From a bacterium (lineage in GTDB: Bacteria > Auribacterota > Auribacteria > Auribacterales > Auribacteraceae): a stretch of DNA of 64,000 nt. The DNA lies in assembly GCA_018435605.1 (NCBI GenBank), contig JAHDNF010000002.1, positions 1 through 64,000 on the forward strand. The letters are read 5' to 3'. Positions 21,301 through 28,507 of this stretch are shown piece after piece; the first letter of the stretch is position 1, and each line of letters opens with the position of its first letter. Position numbers and translations under genes: made by a program. The notes beneath the pieces are model-generated. The model was not told the origin of the DNA and ran no database searches. It saw only the letters and a program-made list of their open reading frames with translations.

Positions 21301-22620
21301 GAGAAGGAAGACCAAACCATTTATACGTTTAGCGAATACGGTCATGTCTGGGCACGGCTGTTTTCACTTTATGGAATAGACTCCATAGCGGCTTTGCTTG
21401 AACAATCCGGTGCGCAATCGCAACGAATTACATCCTTTCATATTTTACTGCAATATCTTACCGACCATTTCGGCCCGCGATATTCATTTGAGTTTAACCT
21501 GCATGCCAAACCGCCCGGGATACATGTGCAACAACAGCTCAACGACAAGACTGTCAGCCTGACATACGATCTGAATGGCAAAGTAATAGCCGAAAAACAG
21601 ATAAATACATTGCCTTACGATGTAGCTATACATCAACTGGTAATAGATCAGGCAAACCTAAGCGAACTATATTTCGGTAAAGAAATAGACCGTTTTATTG
21701 AACTTTTGGAGATAATGTTAACTTCAGATGACCCAGAAGTTTTCGCAAAAACTCTTGAAGAATGCGCTACCCTTAATAAAAAAGCAATGGATTTGTATTA
21801 CACGCATCCGAGAATCGACGTATCAATTGTAGCTGTAAATAAACAGGCCGCCGCTAAATCGATAATTTATCAATTCGCCAGTGATCTTCTGGGTTCACCG
21901 TTATCTGCATTAAGCATGGCTATCCAACTGATTGAGCTCGATTTTAAGGGATCCGTCACAGACAAAGTCAAACTTTATTCACAAAAAGCTCTTGATAATG
22001 CACTGAGCATACGAAACAATATGATACGTTTTCGTATGATTAACTCTTATATAATGAGCGCGCAGTCAAACCCAATGATTTTATTCTCGGAAACAATGAA
22101 ACTTGAGGAAAACAAACCTTTTGCAAATCTGGAAGCGGCAACTGTCCGCGATATATCCGAAACTATGGAGAAACACATTGAAGCCGCCGGCAATACCGAC
22201 TGGTTTGTATTGTATATCTCGGAAGACCCTGCGGCGGCTGTGGCTTGGTTGTACAGCATTATAGCCAGCCATAAGACCATGCCGGCCAATATCGCTGTGA
22301 TATCGCCAGCTTATCGCTCTACGATTTTGGAAGACCTTTTCAGCAAAGCGGATATAGATCATTCTTCGTTTCTTATACTCGGCTCGGAATATTTTATTGA
22401 CTCGAAAGAAATATCTGCCGACACACTAATAAGCCTAGTCAAAGCTAATTCCATGGCAACATCAGACCAACTGATATTCATGACCGCAGACACAGACATG
22501 TTTGCCAATTTTGCCGACAAAGGTATTCATGTAATGCCGCTACCGGGGATTATTCACAATATCCCGACTCCTCAGCTTAAACGGGTGATAAACTATAAAT
22601 TATATGATGAAGCGGCATAG
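12346..22620 (+). CDS. giant exported multidomain protein (3424 aa) with ChaN/TraB-like and methyltransferase-like domains
   Basis: A single uninterrupted frame of 3424 codons. Residues 13-36 form a signal or anchor segment. Residues about 55-470 resemble the ChaN/TraB (Tiki-like) fold: they start with VIYHIQDAHCHPQAQ, then VSIEGA, and end with IIITGGFHRDGI. Residues about 985-1210 look like a class I SAM methyltransferase: ILEVGSQSGHN (motif I, about 1005), GIDFNP (motif II), and YPDDSFDILNSINVLAYI (motif IV region, about 1114-1131). Residues 3166-3235 resemble a histidine-kinase dimerisation helix pair (SDLLGSPLSALS) without the usual His. Residues 3290-3400 look Rossmann-like (ENKPFANLEAATV, FVLYISEDP, IAVISPAYR). 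The long middle is mostly helical and unrecognised. The Shine-Dalgarno site is weak. Similar giants are, to my knowledge, typical of Omnitrophota; function is unknown. Confidence 0.85.
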   Translation: MLNELRHHLRFFHNIIGMLILFSVFCIAFVPYSFTAETTFCAVSTDKATVHEKIFSDKDTVIYHIQDAHCHPQAQFAIADILAQLLEKHPQAIVSIEGATGTIKPDNLRNFPDKNALGNVSEYFVNSGLISGAEYYYLTAPEPFTFIGVENPDTYRQNYKIILSALDNHAPAATLTENLIIKINEIANRNFTSEQAAFYSAWQKYHRGNSSLESYATYLAQIVVLSDYPQMEAFLNLCAREKSIRFNTVEQQRLAFLDWATKNTTPDLVTELFKTDIQYKLHKISIDQYFKVIGDCMERFEPDLPAGQFSDLRTYISLIEESKSIDKSALHAELSSAADRLAKTVFSDTTSESLFEICRYAQYYADLLSLAIDNTALRQMDDNHNLDWFIDRLAVYGIVVNEIDILRQATGRARLFYEWAHKRDTDMVTNLLEAMASAETSVGIIITGGFHRDGICEHLRRQRISYCSLAPVMHGAATETNYFSLISNRSTPLEKWLRGSTLAIASWLADTPLVNEELKQIRTTLFSSILVSSHIKSMSISERSLLESNITAFIDRINSTLLDWQISFTPMIEINSTEYLDSMLVVSLSVRGRELVFVYTSSDQQDIHGVGQQDILEKTRIGNDTVHIVTTDIYARLIELVKADRASKIEVSAGTAQRICQTLGLSEQFRSGTLTMPVIMEAFRTYNFHNNSDLSLKDFYVLIQYTAIVQPEIRPSENHAAVNTADLFSTAYNLLRRAGEGDAVIDIATLDQPWRDILLDRGIRMILIDRAFPFEAIVNALSVIIFTDIETPGIIPIGQEGTRKYQTRISTLTDGSYLVRISAVSPTQQQRLFWSIPERLGNETQLPLPFKSGVVTVEIDGSFTISSIMTYTPQSKTLEQTDLTTSINGMSRGNIGAQQLMELVKHINILAMKNGIVLRGFVYRDQETSPMFFGSLDQMLDHYKATHDTTYIPPRQTNWANVAGNMSEADIFRIANSNNISYSDEALGYQVYKTIERYTSLMGKNILEVGSQSGHNVFYTYLKGAELSVGIDFNPYSLAISREIAAYINEQTHLQYSSFPKTLSQYILGEQETHLGEPFFRLLELKDQEEATGIRLSHKPPENIELAIGDARVMHYPDDSFDILNSINVLAYIDNAAMSVKEMIRVSKTGGLIQFNYRFKRSDCLDLLEDAVRMIAQENGVQVEYSVVEESCGLFLGTDAMLIKIISKTPLRHIDDQKTSFNHIFSIWKIKNNFDALPYLQRIHSPIDIFPEELSILSSMSLDSLEKISGLPATSKFNILLAVNVIKKQYGADIFDGISVVQIRSDLDVFAEVADGILKLHPAVLSNPHFLVAQIQLAILQSKISALAAESYPFENTAQEKTELYTAATSLYMTVKSLRGSLSHRQYQDLIDRLALTADTDIARNTLEFGELLRETKIEYTEEQHIQVIAKFLYRMPQYKHLRPLLLDASQKIAKGEVTPVFMAELTVAADHIMDTLQMSPGFYRELGTISPLMLNKLAASRNSATAIAALLDFLPWRERVKTANRPIPENVSTLLADDSIISIFENYPNTGFTIMTELCKAALSNPLYPSDSPFLLYFSSVELRSIMSQIESINDQQPELLNTLLAEAQSAVSFTGIKQLKTALLDPSPIEALQRIDRTQPVGEEISSQNTAWMNFLQYYEKLTQSPDVIPDNLRSIFTIDTLDAIYKDYSQTGFYVLTELAKSLINNPDDPAEVAFLKNLSSSDILDIIKNIHGFITARPSTLQRQGLHGIAYAPADAWIGPQMHRTLLELNENAQYHTITLNTNLGIETVEAAQELYREFTWEVMRLNIKPDDIVVLKLYDSETTEDETTLHTLIVIADRLHAINSINALTDIRMSSGSQLGQYLFCFKTHFMPSEQEMGDIVGGSDWHISFRDDFIKNRGLGSEFLHNHFSLLRMMGLHGITDRTTAHGIPIMSIINNEIGSVFIDELLNDAPVGSEWSIMDYSHLLYRLGIFNDDDLDFAYETLGDDDPARLKERISSKLSLYKKPQETYLNLIVRTARATVDKLVHLHQIVTIYSTMTKDPMVIQHVPDILKSYEPVAQYIEMKLKSDSFLSDRTSLRLERSLLDNLDSMQQELISYMQSDDRILARYNRLFESQPDASQIFVDFNDYFENAFTYTRMKGELPARIPPSVIPYSAQTILYRAQKLTGAFNAGFIRDTLLAENPYRTVSRELVTLEHIQQLRWALYTMGRRILRDTAPSLIEESFLMIRDKMRIARLPVDKIFKNKQNHPQTMMKHPAGTYRLFAYLTRHGFFQPEQIEESVNHISKMSTDDFTSLLSLLDDKQTAKQLLGSLPTASDMIRFGIMFELEQMRANSDLFGKINILGEDNTRIIAHPSNPNLFAIDGASTDTTGYKGANSYETAKFVRSLFAKHNLKSSIILGKRQGMNREEYFVRAGNLIIGTAPYSPMFIDRLDYEEDITAKKTDERPAFINEQLYFEPRSADNSILYTAGLQLQSVQDKLYLDCTITANRYSKSLNEGSDTYSLRIPVEQLLEFLSYLQRSFVIDIPDICQNMPEVYFGLTESTSQQPVNKDDMALISDLFNDIIQNIDPLWIINQRRQSVLKDAPNMTSNQLSGIIEILPFAEAMPQTAEYFIDLQYKHLQKTGNPATIDQIRRTLQDKPDINIITIRGVPVGWIESDGTQVIDLSIPNNLKSILHEALTQTSQPISPFIARQPATSLAHVFSLMLNESQEWKPILSAQFEATSLPVLPYSRHIDHALTQIDIPKTFVAEKSITFKVVDGQSYFASMQILPDGSQTAVIDIDLFKHPQLLALALRHVLEQHTSETPLQTTAGELQRLIADFIYLENLHPDEFNQILTLLKEESVGLANLAVLYETAIDKTPLERFSLALDFIHTAPQYGRLQAMLGDMPLSAITDYIVQDILPETATVLIEQGLDQHTVAAAVTHPEGKHLMSFFNLLSYFSGKSYEVSVTPVVIALDFLNQTKDGLAQLALLFHTGFEKEDQTIYTFSEYGHVWARLFSLYGIDSIAALLEQSGAQSQRITSFHILLQYLTDHFGPRYSFEFNLHAKPPGIHVQQQLNDKTVSLTYDLNGKVIAEKQINTLPYDVAIHQLVIDQANLSELYFGKEIDRFIELLEIMLTSDDPEVFAKTLEECATLNKKAMDLYYTHPRIDVSIVAVNKQAAAKSIIYQFASDLLGSPLSALSMAIQLIELDFKGSVTDKVKLYSQKALDNALSIRNNMIRFRMINSYIMSAQSNPMILFSETMKLEENKPFANLEAATVRDISETMEKHIEAAGNTDWFVLYISEDPAAAVAWLYSIIASHKTMPANIAVISPAYRSTILEDLFSKADIDHSSFLILGSEYFIDSKEISADTLISLVKANSMATSDQLIFMTADTDMFANFADKGIHVMPLPGIIHNIPTPQLKRVINYKLYDEAA

Positions 22621-22681
22621 CATATTTTCGTTGTAAAATTTACGCTTCTCGATATAATCTTGTAATGCTTTAAATAACCCG

Positions 22682-22703
22682 ACGTCATCTTTTACACGTC
22701 ATC
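22682..22703 (+). repeat. direct repeat upstream of the phosphate transporter
   Basis: ACGTCATC occurs twice with a 14-bp period (22682-22689 and 22696-22703), in the 154-bp gap before the PiT gene. The flanks CCCGA and TCGGG could also pair. This might be an operator, but the period differs from the 11 bp of the E. coli Pho box. Confidence 0.3.
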
Positions 22704-22774
22704 GGGGACTTCGCAACAAAATCATTGTATTTCTTTTTATACACCGCAACATTTACCGGAGTAGGAACTTCCGC

Positions 22775-23818
22775 ATGATATCACCTATGTTTTCAATACT
22801 GTTGATTCCGTTTCTTGCGGCCATGTTTATGGCAATCAACATGGGAGGTAGCGGAACAGCGCCGTCATTTTCAGCGGCGTACGGATCGGATATAATACGC
22901 AAAGATTTAATACCGGGTATATTCGGATTATTCGTATTTGCAGGGGCAATTCTAGCCGGCAAAAAAGTCGTGCTGACCATCGGCAAAGGTATCATACCGG
23001 CAGACACCATGACATTTGCCTTAACCACAATAATTCTTTTTGCCATAGCGATATCACTGCTGGCGGCAAATCTTCTTGGCGTGCCACAGTCGACGAGTCA
23101 ATCAACAGTTTTCGCTCTTATGGGACCGGCTGTTTATTTTAAGATTTTAAAGACGGACAAACTGTTCTTTGAAATCATACCGACATGGTTTATAACGCCC
23201 ATTGCCGCATTTGTGATCAGCTTGATAATCGGATTGATCATATACCGCTTCCCGCGCGAAAGCGTACGGATAACATTTCAGGAACTAGCACATCACAGAA
23301 TATTCTCGTTTATAGTAATTGCCGCATCTTGTTATGTGGCGTTTGCTATCGGCTCAAACAATGTAGCAAATGCCGCCGGTCCGCTGACATCAATGGTTCT
23401 AACGGAACTGGACATATGCGCCTCAGGCGATAAATTTTTGATTGTCATGATTTTAACTACTCTTATAATCGCGCCTTGTTTCGGTATCGGAAGTTCCCTT
23501 TTCGGCATACGTGTAACAGAAACAACAGGCAAAGAAATCGTAACTATCGGGCCGTTGGGTGCTACTGTTATTTCTATGGTTACCGCATCGCTACTGCTGA
23601 TTGCATCGATCAGCAAAGGAATACCGACTTCGCTTGTTCAGATGAATGCCGCGGCGATTATCGGGCTTGGCATGTCAAAGGAAGGAGCAAAAAAAATTTT
23701 ACTCCGCACATCGCTTCGAAAAATTTTTCTGCTGTGGATAATATCTCCGTTACTGGCGTTCACTCTGTCGCTGGCTTTAACAGTGATAGCATCCTATCTC
23801 GGATACGTAAATTTATAA
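22775..23818 (+). CDS. PiT-family inorganic phosphate permease
   Basis: A 347-residue inner-membrane protein with about ten hydrophobic segments. It carries the two inverted-repeat signatures of the PiT family: INMGGSGTAPSFSAAYGSD (about 21-39) and GSNNVANAAGPL (193-204). The family co-transports phosphate (or sometimes sulfate) with H+ or Na+. The first signature has Ser-Gly in place of the classic Asn-Asp, as in the 'GASGTAA' subgroup. The protein is shorter than E. coli PitA (about 500 residues) because the central cytoplasmic loop is short. AGGA lies about nine bases before the ATG. The substrate is inferred; sulfate is an alternative. Confidence 0.88.
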   Translation: MISPMFSILLIPFLAAMFMAINMGGSGTAPSFSAAYGSDIIRKDLIPGIFGLFVFAGAILAGKKVVLTIGKGIIPADTMTFALTTIILFAIAISLLAANLLGVPQSTSQSTVFALMGPAVYFKILKTDKLFFEIIPTWFITPIAAFVISLIIGLIIYRFPRESVRITFQELAHHRIFSFIVIAASCYVAFAIGSNNVANAAGPLTSMVLTELDICASGDKFLIVMILTTLIIAPCFGIGSSLFGIRVTETTGKEIVTIGPLGATVISMVTASLLLIASISKGIPTSLVQMNAAAIIGLGMSKEGAKKILLRTSLRKIFLLWIISPLLAFTLSLALTVIASYLGYVNL

Positions 23819-23831
23819 GTACTGTATAAAC

Positions 23832-25565
23832 TTATATTTCCTGAGCGGTAGTGTGCAATACTGCGTAAAGTACGGCTTTTATCTGTTCTATGGAAGAAGG
23901 TTTGGGTAGCATGCCCTTGAACCCGAAAAGATGATAGTTCGACATGATCGGGTCATTATAATACCCACTGGCTACAATTGCCTGTACGTCAGGATCGATT
24001 AATTTCAGCTGAGCAAGTGTTTCTTTTCCTCCCATACCGCCGGGGATTGTCAAATCGAGGATAACTGCGTCGAAAGGATCTCCGTTGCTGATAGATTCCT
24101 GATACAGAGCGACCGCTTGTTTACCGTCAATCGCTTGACACACAGTATATCCGAGGGTTTGTAAAATACGCGACAACATCTCAAGATACATTGCTTCATC
24201 ATCCATGAGTAAAATCTTCGCCTGCGATACAGGCGCATCATCTGTATCTTCGCACAAGTCGACTTTGGCGATTCCTTTGCTTACCGGCAAATAAACGTCA
24301 AATACGGTTTTGATATTCGGTTTTGACTGGACTGTGATATAGCCTCCGTGTTTGCGTATAATAGAATAGCAGGTTGACAGACCAAGCCCTACACCTTTTG
24401 CCGAGCCTTTTTCTTTGGTAGTAAAATAAGGGTCGAATACTCTGTCGATATGTTCAGGTAAAATGCCCACACCATGATCTTCAACCGATATCTTAACATA
24501 TTCCCCCGGCATAATTGGCAACCATTTTTCAGAGCGGATTCCGGCATTGCGCACTCGCACAGTTATTGTTCCACCTTCGGGTAAGGCCTGATAAGCGTTT
24601 ATAACTATATTATGAATTACCTGAAACAACTGGCTGGTGTCAACATCGACCGGTTTTAGGTTGGAATCTATTTCAAATTCACATTTTACATTTGAACCTT
24701 TGAGAGAAAACAACGCGGAATCTTTTATTAAATCGGTGATATTGGTCGTTTTTTTTATGGGAGCCCCACCCTGCGCGAAGGTTAGCAACTGCTGGCTCAA
24801 ACCGGCGGCTATATGCAGTGCCCGCTCAGCATTTGAAAGCAATTGATGATCCATGCAATCAATGTTAATATGCTTTTTGGCCAACGCCACATTACCAGTA
24901 ATGATCGCAAGCAGATTGTTGAAATCATGAGCTATACCGCCTGCTAAAATAGCCAGCGAATCGAGATTTTTTGATTTTATCGACTCGTTCTCGTACAATT
25001 TGCGTTTTGTAATATCTACGCCTACGGCAACAACGGTTGCTTCCCCGCGCTCATCTGTTTTGATCTCTCCGTACCATTCTATAAAGTGTTGTTTGCCTGT
25101 TCGTGTCGTTATAGGAAACATGCGCGATGTTTCGGATTTGTCAGTTATCGACATGACAAACTGTGTCTGCACCTTGTTTATATCATCGGACGGCATAAAA
25201 AGAGCAAACCAGTCGTTACCCCGTATTTCGTGAAGCGCGTAGCCGGATATATTTTCCATATACTCGTTGAAATAAATAATTTTACCTGCCGAATCAAGCC
25301 ACAATGAAACGAGCTGGGCTTTTTCCACAATACGGTCTATCGAAGCGGCGAGTCCGGTTGAATTATCCCGACACGCAGATGTCAGTGAATCACGTAGCTG
25401 TTTGTTTTCCAACTGCAACTGCATGTATTTCGTTTCCAGTCCATATAACGCGCTAAGCAGATGATCTGATATGGCGGCAGGAGGCAGGCTGTCAATTATT
25501 TCCGGAACAAAACTCAAGTTGCGGGAAATATCCCTCGGTAAATCTTCAAAACTACGCTCATCCAT
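23832..25565 (-). CDS. PAS hybrid sensor histidine kinase with C-terminal receiver
   Basis: A 577-residue soluble kinase with no membrane segment. In order: a helical N-terminal region with a coiled-coil-like stretch (about 45-70), a PAS domain (about 80-200, with a PAC-like GVDITKRK end), a HisKA-type dimerisation domain with AGGIAHDFNNLL (phospho-acceptor His at about 213), an ATPase domain with VINAYQALP, EDHGVGI and KGVGLGLS boxes, and a receiver (about 447-570) with DDE, phospho-acceptor Asp in VILDLTIPGG, and Lys in LPKPS. This is a cytoplasmic hybrid kinase that senses an internal cue and can pass phosphate within itself. It converges with the PiT gene, 13 bp apart. No separate output regulator is adjacent. 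Confidence 0.92.
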   Translation of the reverse strand: MDERSFEDLPRDISRNLSFVPEIIDSLPPAAISDHLLSALYGLETKYMQLQLENKQLRDSLTSACRDNSTGLAASIDRIVEKAQLVSLWLDSAGKIIYFNEYMENISGYALHEIRGNDWFALFMPSDDINKVQTQFVMSITDKSETSRMFPITTRTGKQHFIEWYGEIKTDERGEATVVAVGVDITKRKLYENESIKSKNLDSLAILAGGIAHDFNNLLAIITGNVALAKKHINIDCMDHQLLSNAERALHIAAGLSQQLLTFAQGGAPIKKTTNITDLIKDSALFSLKGSNVKCEFEIDSNLKPVDVDTSQLFQVIHNIVINAYQALPEGGTITVRVRNAGIRSEKWLPIMPGEYVKISVEDHGVGILPEHIDRVFDPYFTTKEKGSAKGVGLGLSTCYSIIRKHGGYITVQSKPNIKTVFDVYLPVSKGIAKVDLCEDTDDAPVSQAKILLMDDEAMYLEMLSRILQTLGYTVCQAIDGKQAVALYQESISNGDPFDAVILDLTIPGGMGGKETLAQLKLIDPDVQAIVASGYYNDPIMSNYHLFGFKGMLPKPSSIEQIKAVLYAVLHTTAQEI

Positions 25566-26021
25566 GACAGCGCAAACCTTTCTGAGAATTCAAACCTGTA
25601 TCGGGTTATATATTTACAAAAAAACATGCTCGTTTAAATATAGAAAAAATTCTGATAAATAAAAATAAGATGCTTTTGTGTATCGCGAACGACTGAAAGG
25701 ATCGAAATAATCTTCAACTTTAGACTTCTTCGCCGGCGTACGTCATCTCGCAAAAAAGCAATCTATTGAAAACCTCTAACTGAATACTGCCGACTATTTT
25801 ATTATAATATACTTCGCGTCAAAAATAAATCTAACTTTTACAAAACCGGCGGTACACCTGAAAAAGATAGACAAGACATGATAATTTTTATACTATGAAA
25901 TTGATATATAATAAAATCCGACTCCAGACATCACTGAATGCTTGTATAATAATATGAACTACACCCGCGGTCAATAATCAAAATAGTTACAAACCGAAAA
26001 ATAATATGAGGAAAATCATAT
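25566..26021. other. 456-bp intergenic region between divergent genes
   Basis: AT-rich gap between the hybrid kinase (minus) and the restriction-modification pair (plus). Two TATAAT sequences on the plus strand (25907-25912 and 25945-25950) could be -10 boxes for the methyltransferase gene, but neither has a convincing -35 partner. No controller-protein gene, RNA gene or flanking repeat was seen. Confidence 0.4.
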
Positions 26022-26957
26022 ATGGAATCTCAAGGCGCGCTTAACGATACCGGCCTGAACTTACCTTCATTGATTCTTGAAAACGACGATAATTTTCGGA
26101 AAATATTGCCCATAAACTCAAATCCTACCTGCGACTGCGAGGGAAACAAGATAAATTGCCTATCTGCAAAAGAATGGATCAAATGCCAAATCGGGGTGTG
26201 GCGTTTCCAATATGAAACCAGAGACATAAGAGATAAAAAATTACATCCCGCAACATTTCCAATTTCTCTTTCTAAAAAAATTATCGAGCTGTTTTCTCAC
26301 CGAGGCGAACTTATCTTAGACCCTTTTGTCGGAAGCGGAACAACCCTAGTCGCCGCTAACGATTTAGACAGAAATGCCGTAGGTTTTGATCTTAACAAAG
26401 ATTATGTTGAGTTATCCTCGTCAAGACTGCATACGGATAATTTATTTGGAAAGTCAAATCAAATACCTATTCAAGACGACGCTCTTAATATCGACAAATA
26501 TCTCGAAAAAGAATCTATCAAATTGATCTGGACTTCCCCACCTTACGCGAATCTGCTTAACCGGCAAAGAAAAAATAAATCTCGACGAGGCGACGAAAGA
26601 AAAAATGATCAATTTGATAAAGTAGAGCAATATTCACAAAATCCCAGAGATTTGGGCACTATGGAGTTAACCCAATACGCGGAGAATATGGGAGATATTT
26701 TTGAAAAATTGTTGCCGTTACTGAAACCAAAAGGACATTGTGTAATAAACGTTTCCGATATGTGGTGGGAAAACACGAGAATTACCATACACATTCCATT
26801 GATTGAAGAATTGAGAAAAAGAGGATACGAATTCAGAAATACCATTATATGGGATAGAACAAATATCGTAAACAGGATAGGGATCTTCGGCTGGCCTTCA
26901 AATTATATTACCATGGGCACAACATTCGAATATTTACTTCATTTCATTAAGCAATGA
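26022..26957 (+). CDS. type II DNA methyltransferase, probably N4-cytosine
   Basis: A 311-residue SAM-dependent DNA methyltransferase. The SAM-binding motif LDPFVGSGTT (99-108) precedes the catalytic motif TSPPY (171-175). SPPY is typical of N4-cytosine enzymes, while DPPY is more common in N6-adenine ones. The basic stretch after motif IV (RQRKNKSRRGDERKN) probably contacts DNA. It should protect host DNA from the endonuclease coded ten bases downstream. Cys37, Cys39 and Cys46 in the N-terminal part are unusual. GAGGA lies nine bases before the ATG. The pair is richer in A and T than its neighbours, which suggests horizontal gain. Confidence 0.9.
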   Translation: MESQGALNDTGLNLPSLILENDDNFRKILPINSNPTCDCEGNKINCLSAKEWIKCQIGVWRFQYETRDIRDKKLHPATFPISLSKKIIELFSHRGELILDPFVGSGTTLVAANDLDRNAVGFDLNKDYVELSSSRLHTDNLFGKSNQIPIQDDALNIDKYLEKESIKLIWTSPPYANLLNRQRKNKSRRGDERKNDQFDKVEQYSQNPRDLGTMELTQYAENMGDIFEKLLPLLKPKGHCVINVSDMWWENTRITIHIPLIEELRKRGYEFRNTIIWDRTNIVNRIGIFGWPSNYITMGTTFEYLLHFIKQ

Positions 26958-26967
26958 GGACCAATAA

Positions 26968-27762
26968 ATGGAGCCCTTCAATATTTCCAAAGAAGAATTG
27001 ATTGAAAAATTAAAAAATATAAAAGCTATGGGATGGATACATACAAACCGCTCTAAAAATGACGGCGCTGTTGGCAATACACTGGAAGACTTGTTGCAGA
27101 TTCCCGAGAACAATTTGGCAATCGCAAATACCGTCGATTGGGAGTTAAAAGCTCAACGAAGAAAAACATCTTCTTTAATTACATTATTTCATGAAGACCC
27201 CGAACCACGCAAACCTGAAAGTGTTGTCTCAAAATTATTGCTTCCGAAATACGGTTGGCCGCATCAACAAGCCGGTAAAAAATATCCGGCAACTGAGATG
27301 AGTTTCAGGTCGACAACCCAAGGTAATCAGTACACAAATAGAGGTTTTAGCATAAAAATAGATAGTGTCAACAGAACTATCAATTTTGTATTTAATCCTG
27401 AAAACGTCGATGTTTCAAAACATCTAACGTGGTATAATAATGTTTTAGCGCATCATGTTAAAGGAGAAAAGGTTCTAGGTTATTGGCATTTTGATTCCAT
27501 ACATAAAAAGTGTGTCGGCAAAATAAGAAATACGATATATGTTATAGCTGATTCCCGCAACACCGCAGGACAAGAAGAATTTAAATATGATACCATCTTA
27601 TTGCTGGAAGATTTTTCATTCAATAACCTGTTGAGAGGGATATTGGACGGGATAATTCTAGTTGATTTCGACGCGCGAACAAATCATAATCACGGTACGA
27701 AATTTAGAATGAAACAAAACAATTGGCCGTATTTTTATAATAAAGTTACTGAGGTCAATTAA
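26968..27762 (+). CDS. type II restriction endonuclease, MvaI/BcnI-like
   Basis: A 264-residue protein that resembles the MvaI/BcnI/MspI endonuclease family. GWIHTNRSKNDGAVGNTLED (22-41) and the catalytic-like block VDWELKAQRRKTSSLITLF (56-74) match the family pattern. Asp57, Glu59 and Lys61 are likely members of the PD-(D/E)xK metal site, with Glu40 as a further candidate. MvaI and BcnI cut CCWGG and CCSGG, so a CCNGG-like target is a fair guess, not a result. The ribosome site TGAGGA overlaps the methyltransferase stop, so methylase is made first and translation is probably coupled. No controller gene is seen. Confidence 0.85.
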   Translation: MEPFNISKEELIEKLKNIKAMGWIHTNRSKNDGAVGNTLEDLLQIPENNLAIANTVDWELKAQRRKTSSLITLFHEDPEPRKPESVVSKLLLPKYGWPHQQAGKKYPATEMSFRSTTQGNQYTNRGFSIKIDSVNRTINFVFNPENVDVSKHLTWYNNVLAHHVKGEKVLGYWHFDSIHKKCVGKIRNTIYVIADSRNTAGQEEFKYDTILLLEDFSFNNLLRGILDGIILVDFDARTNHNHGTKFRMKQNNWPYFYNKVTEVN

Positions 27763-27799
27763 ATTTAACCATGCAACTCAAAATATAAAGGAGGATATC

Positions 27800-28489
27800 A
27801 TGTCTATCGCTAAAACTTTTTGCATTTTGGCTACCTTTTTAATAACAATGACTGTCTGCTTTCAGTCATACGCGCAGGATACCGCAAAGCAACCGTCCGA
27901 TAAACCGGAGTTACAGACGATAAAACTTCTAGCGCCCGACTTTAGCCGCGGCGTATTGCTGATGCAAGCGTTGAAAGATCGTAAAAGCGCGCGTCATTTC
28001 AGCAGTCAGCCATTATCGGATGAGCTTTTGTCCAACCTGCTGTGGGCCGCCAGCGGAGTCAACCGTCCCGATGGGAAACGCACGGCTCCGTCTGCAAGAA
28101 ACTGGCAAGAGATAACCATTTACGTGGCAATGTCCAACGGCGTGTACCGCTATAACGCCGCAAATCATACACTTGAACCTTACATGGCTGAAGATATCCG
28201 TGAATTTACCGGTATTCAGGAATTTACACAGATAGCTCCGGTAAACCTGATTTATGTAGCTGATTTCTCAAAAATGGACAAGGCTCTGCAAAGCGACACT
28301 GACGTGAATATGTTTTATCCGGCTACCGACACCGGATTCATAAGTCAAAACGTGTACCTTTTCTGCGCATCGGAAGGATTGGCTACTGTCGTACTTGGAT
28401 GGGTTGATAAACCTGAGTTGGAAAAACGGCTCAAACTGCCTAAGACAGAACGAGTTATTCTCACACAACCGGTCGGACATACTCAATAA
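27800..28489 (+). CDS. exported SagB/ThcOx-like nitroreductase-family protein
   Basis: A 229-residue protein with a signal peptide (1-25, ending QSYAQD) and an FMN-dependent nitroreductase fold. RKSARHFSSQPLSDELLSNL, then LLWAASGVNRPDGKRTAPSA, then GVYRYNAANHTLEP are hallmarks of the SagB-type dehydrogenase group. Members of that group oxidise peptide azolines or reduce small molecules. Here no peptide-cyclase genes are adjacent, so the substrate is unknown. An exported version with bound flavin would be expected in the periplasm, perhaps using Tat or Sec. A strong AAGGAGG site precedes the ATG. It stands alone between the restriction system and the convergent glycan cluster. Confidence 0.85.
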   Translation: MSIAKTFCILATFLITMTVCFQSYAQDTAKQPSDKPELQTIKLLAPDFSRGVLLMQALKDRKSARHFSSQPLSDELLSNLLWAASGVNRPDGKRTAPSARNWQEITIYVAMSNGVYRYNAANHTLEPYMAEDIREFTGIQEFTQIAPVNLIYVADFSKMDKALQSDTDVNMFYPATDTGFISQNVYLFCASEGLATVVLGWVDKPELEKRLKLPKTERVILTQPVGHTQ

Positions 28490-28507
28490 CGCTCGGATTA
28501 GCAGGCT

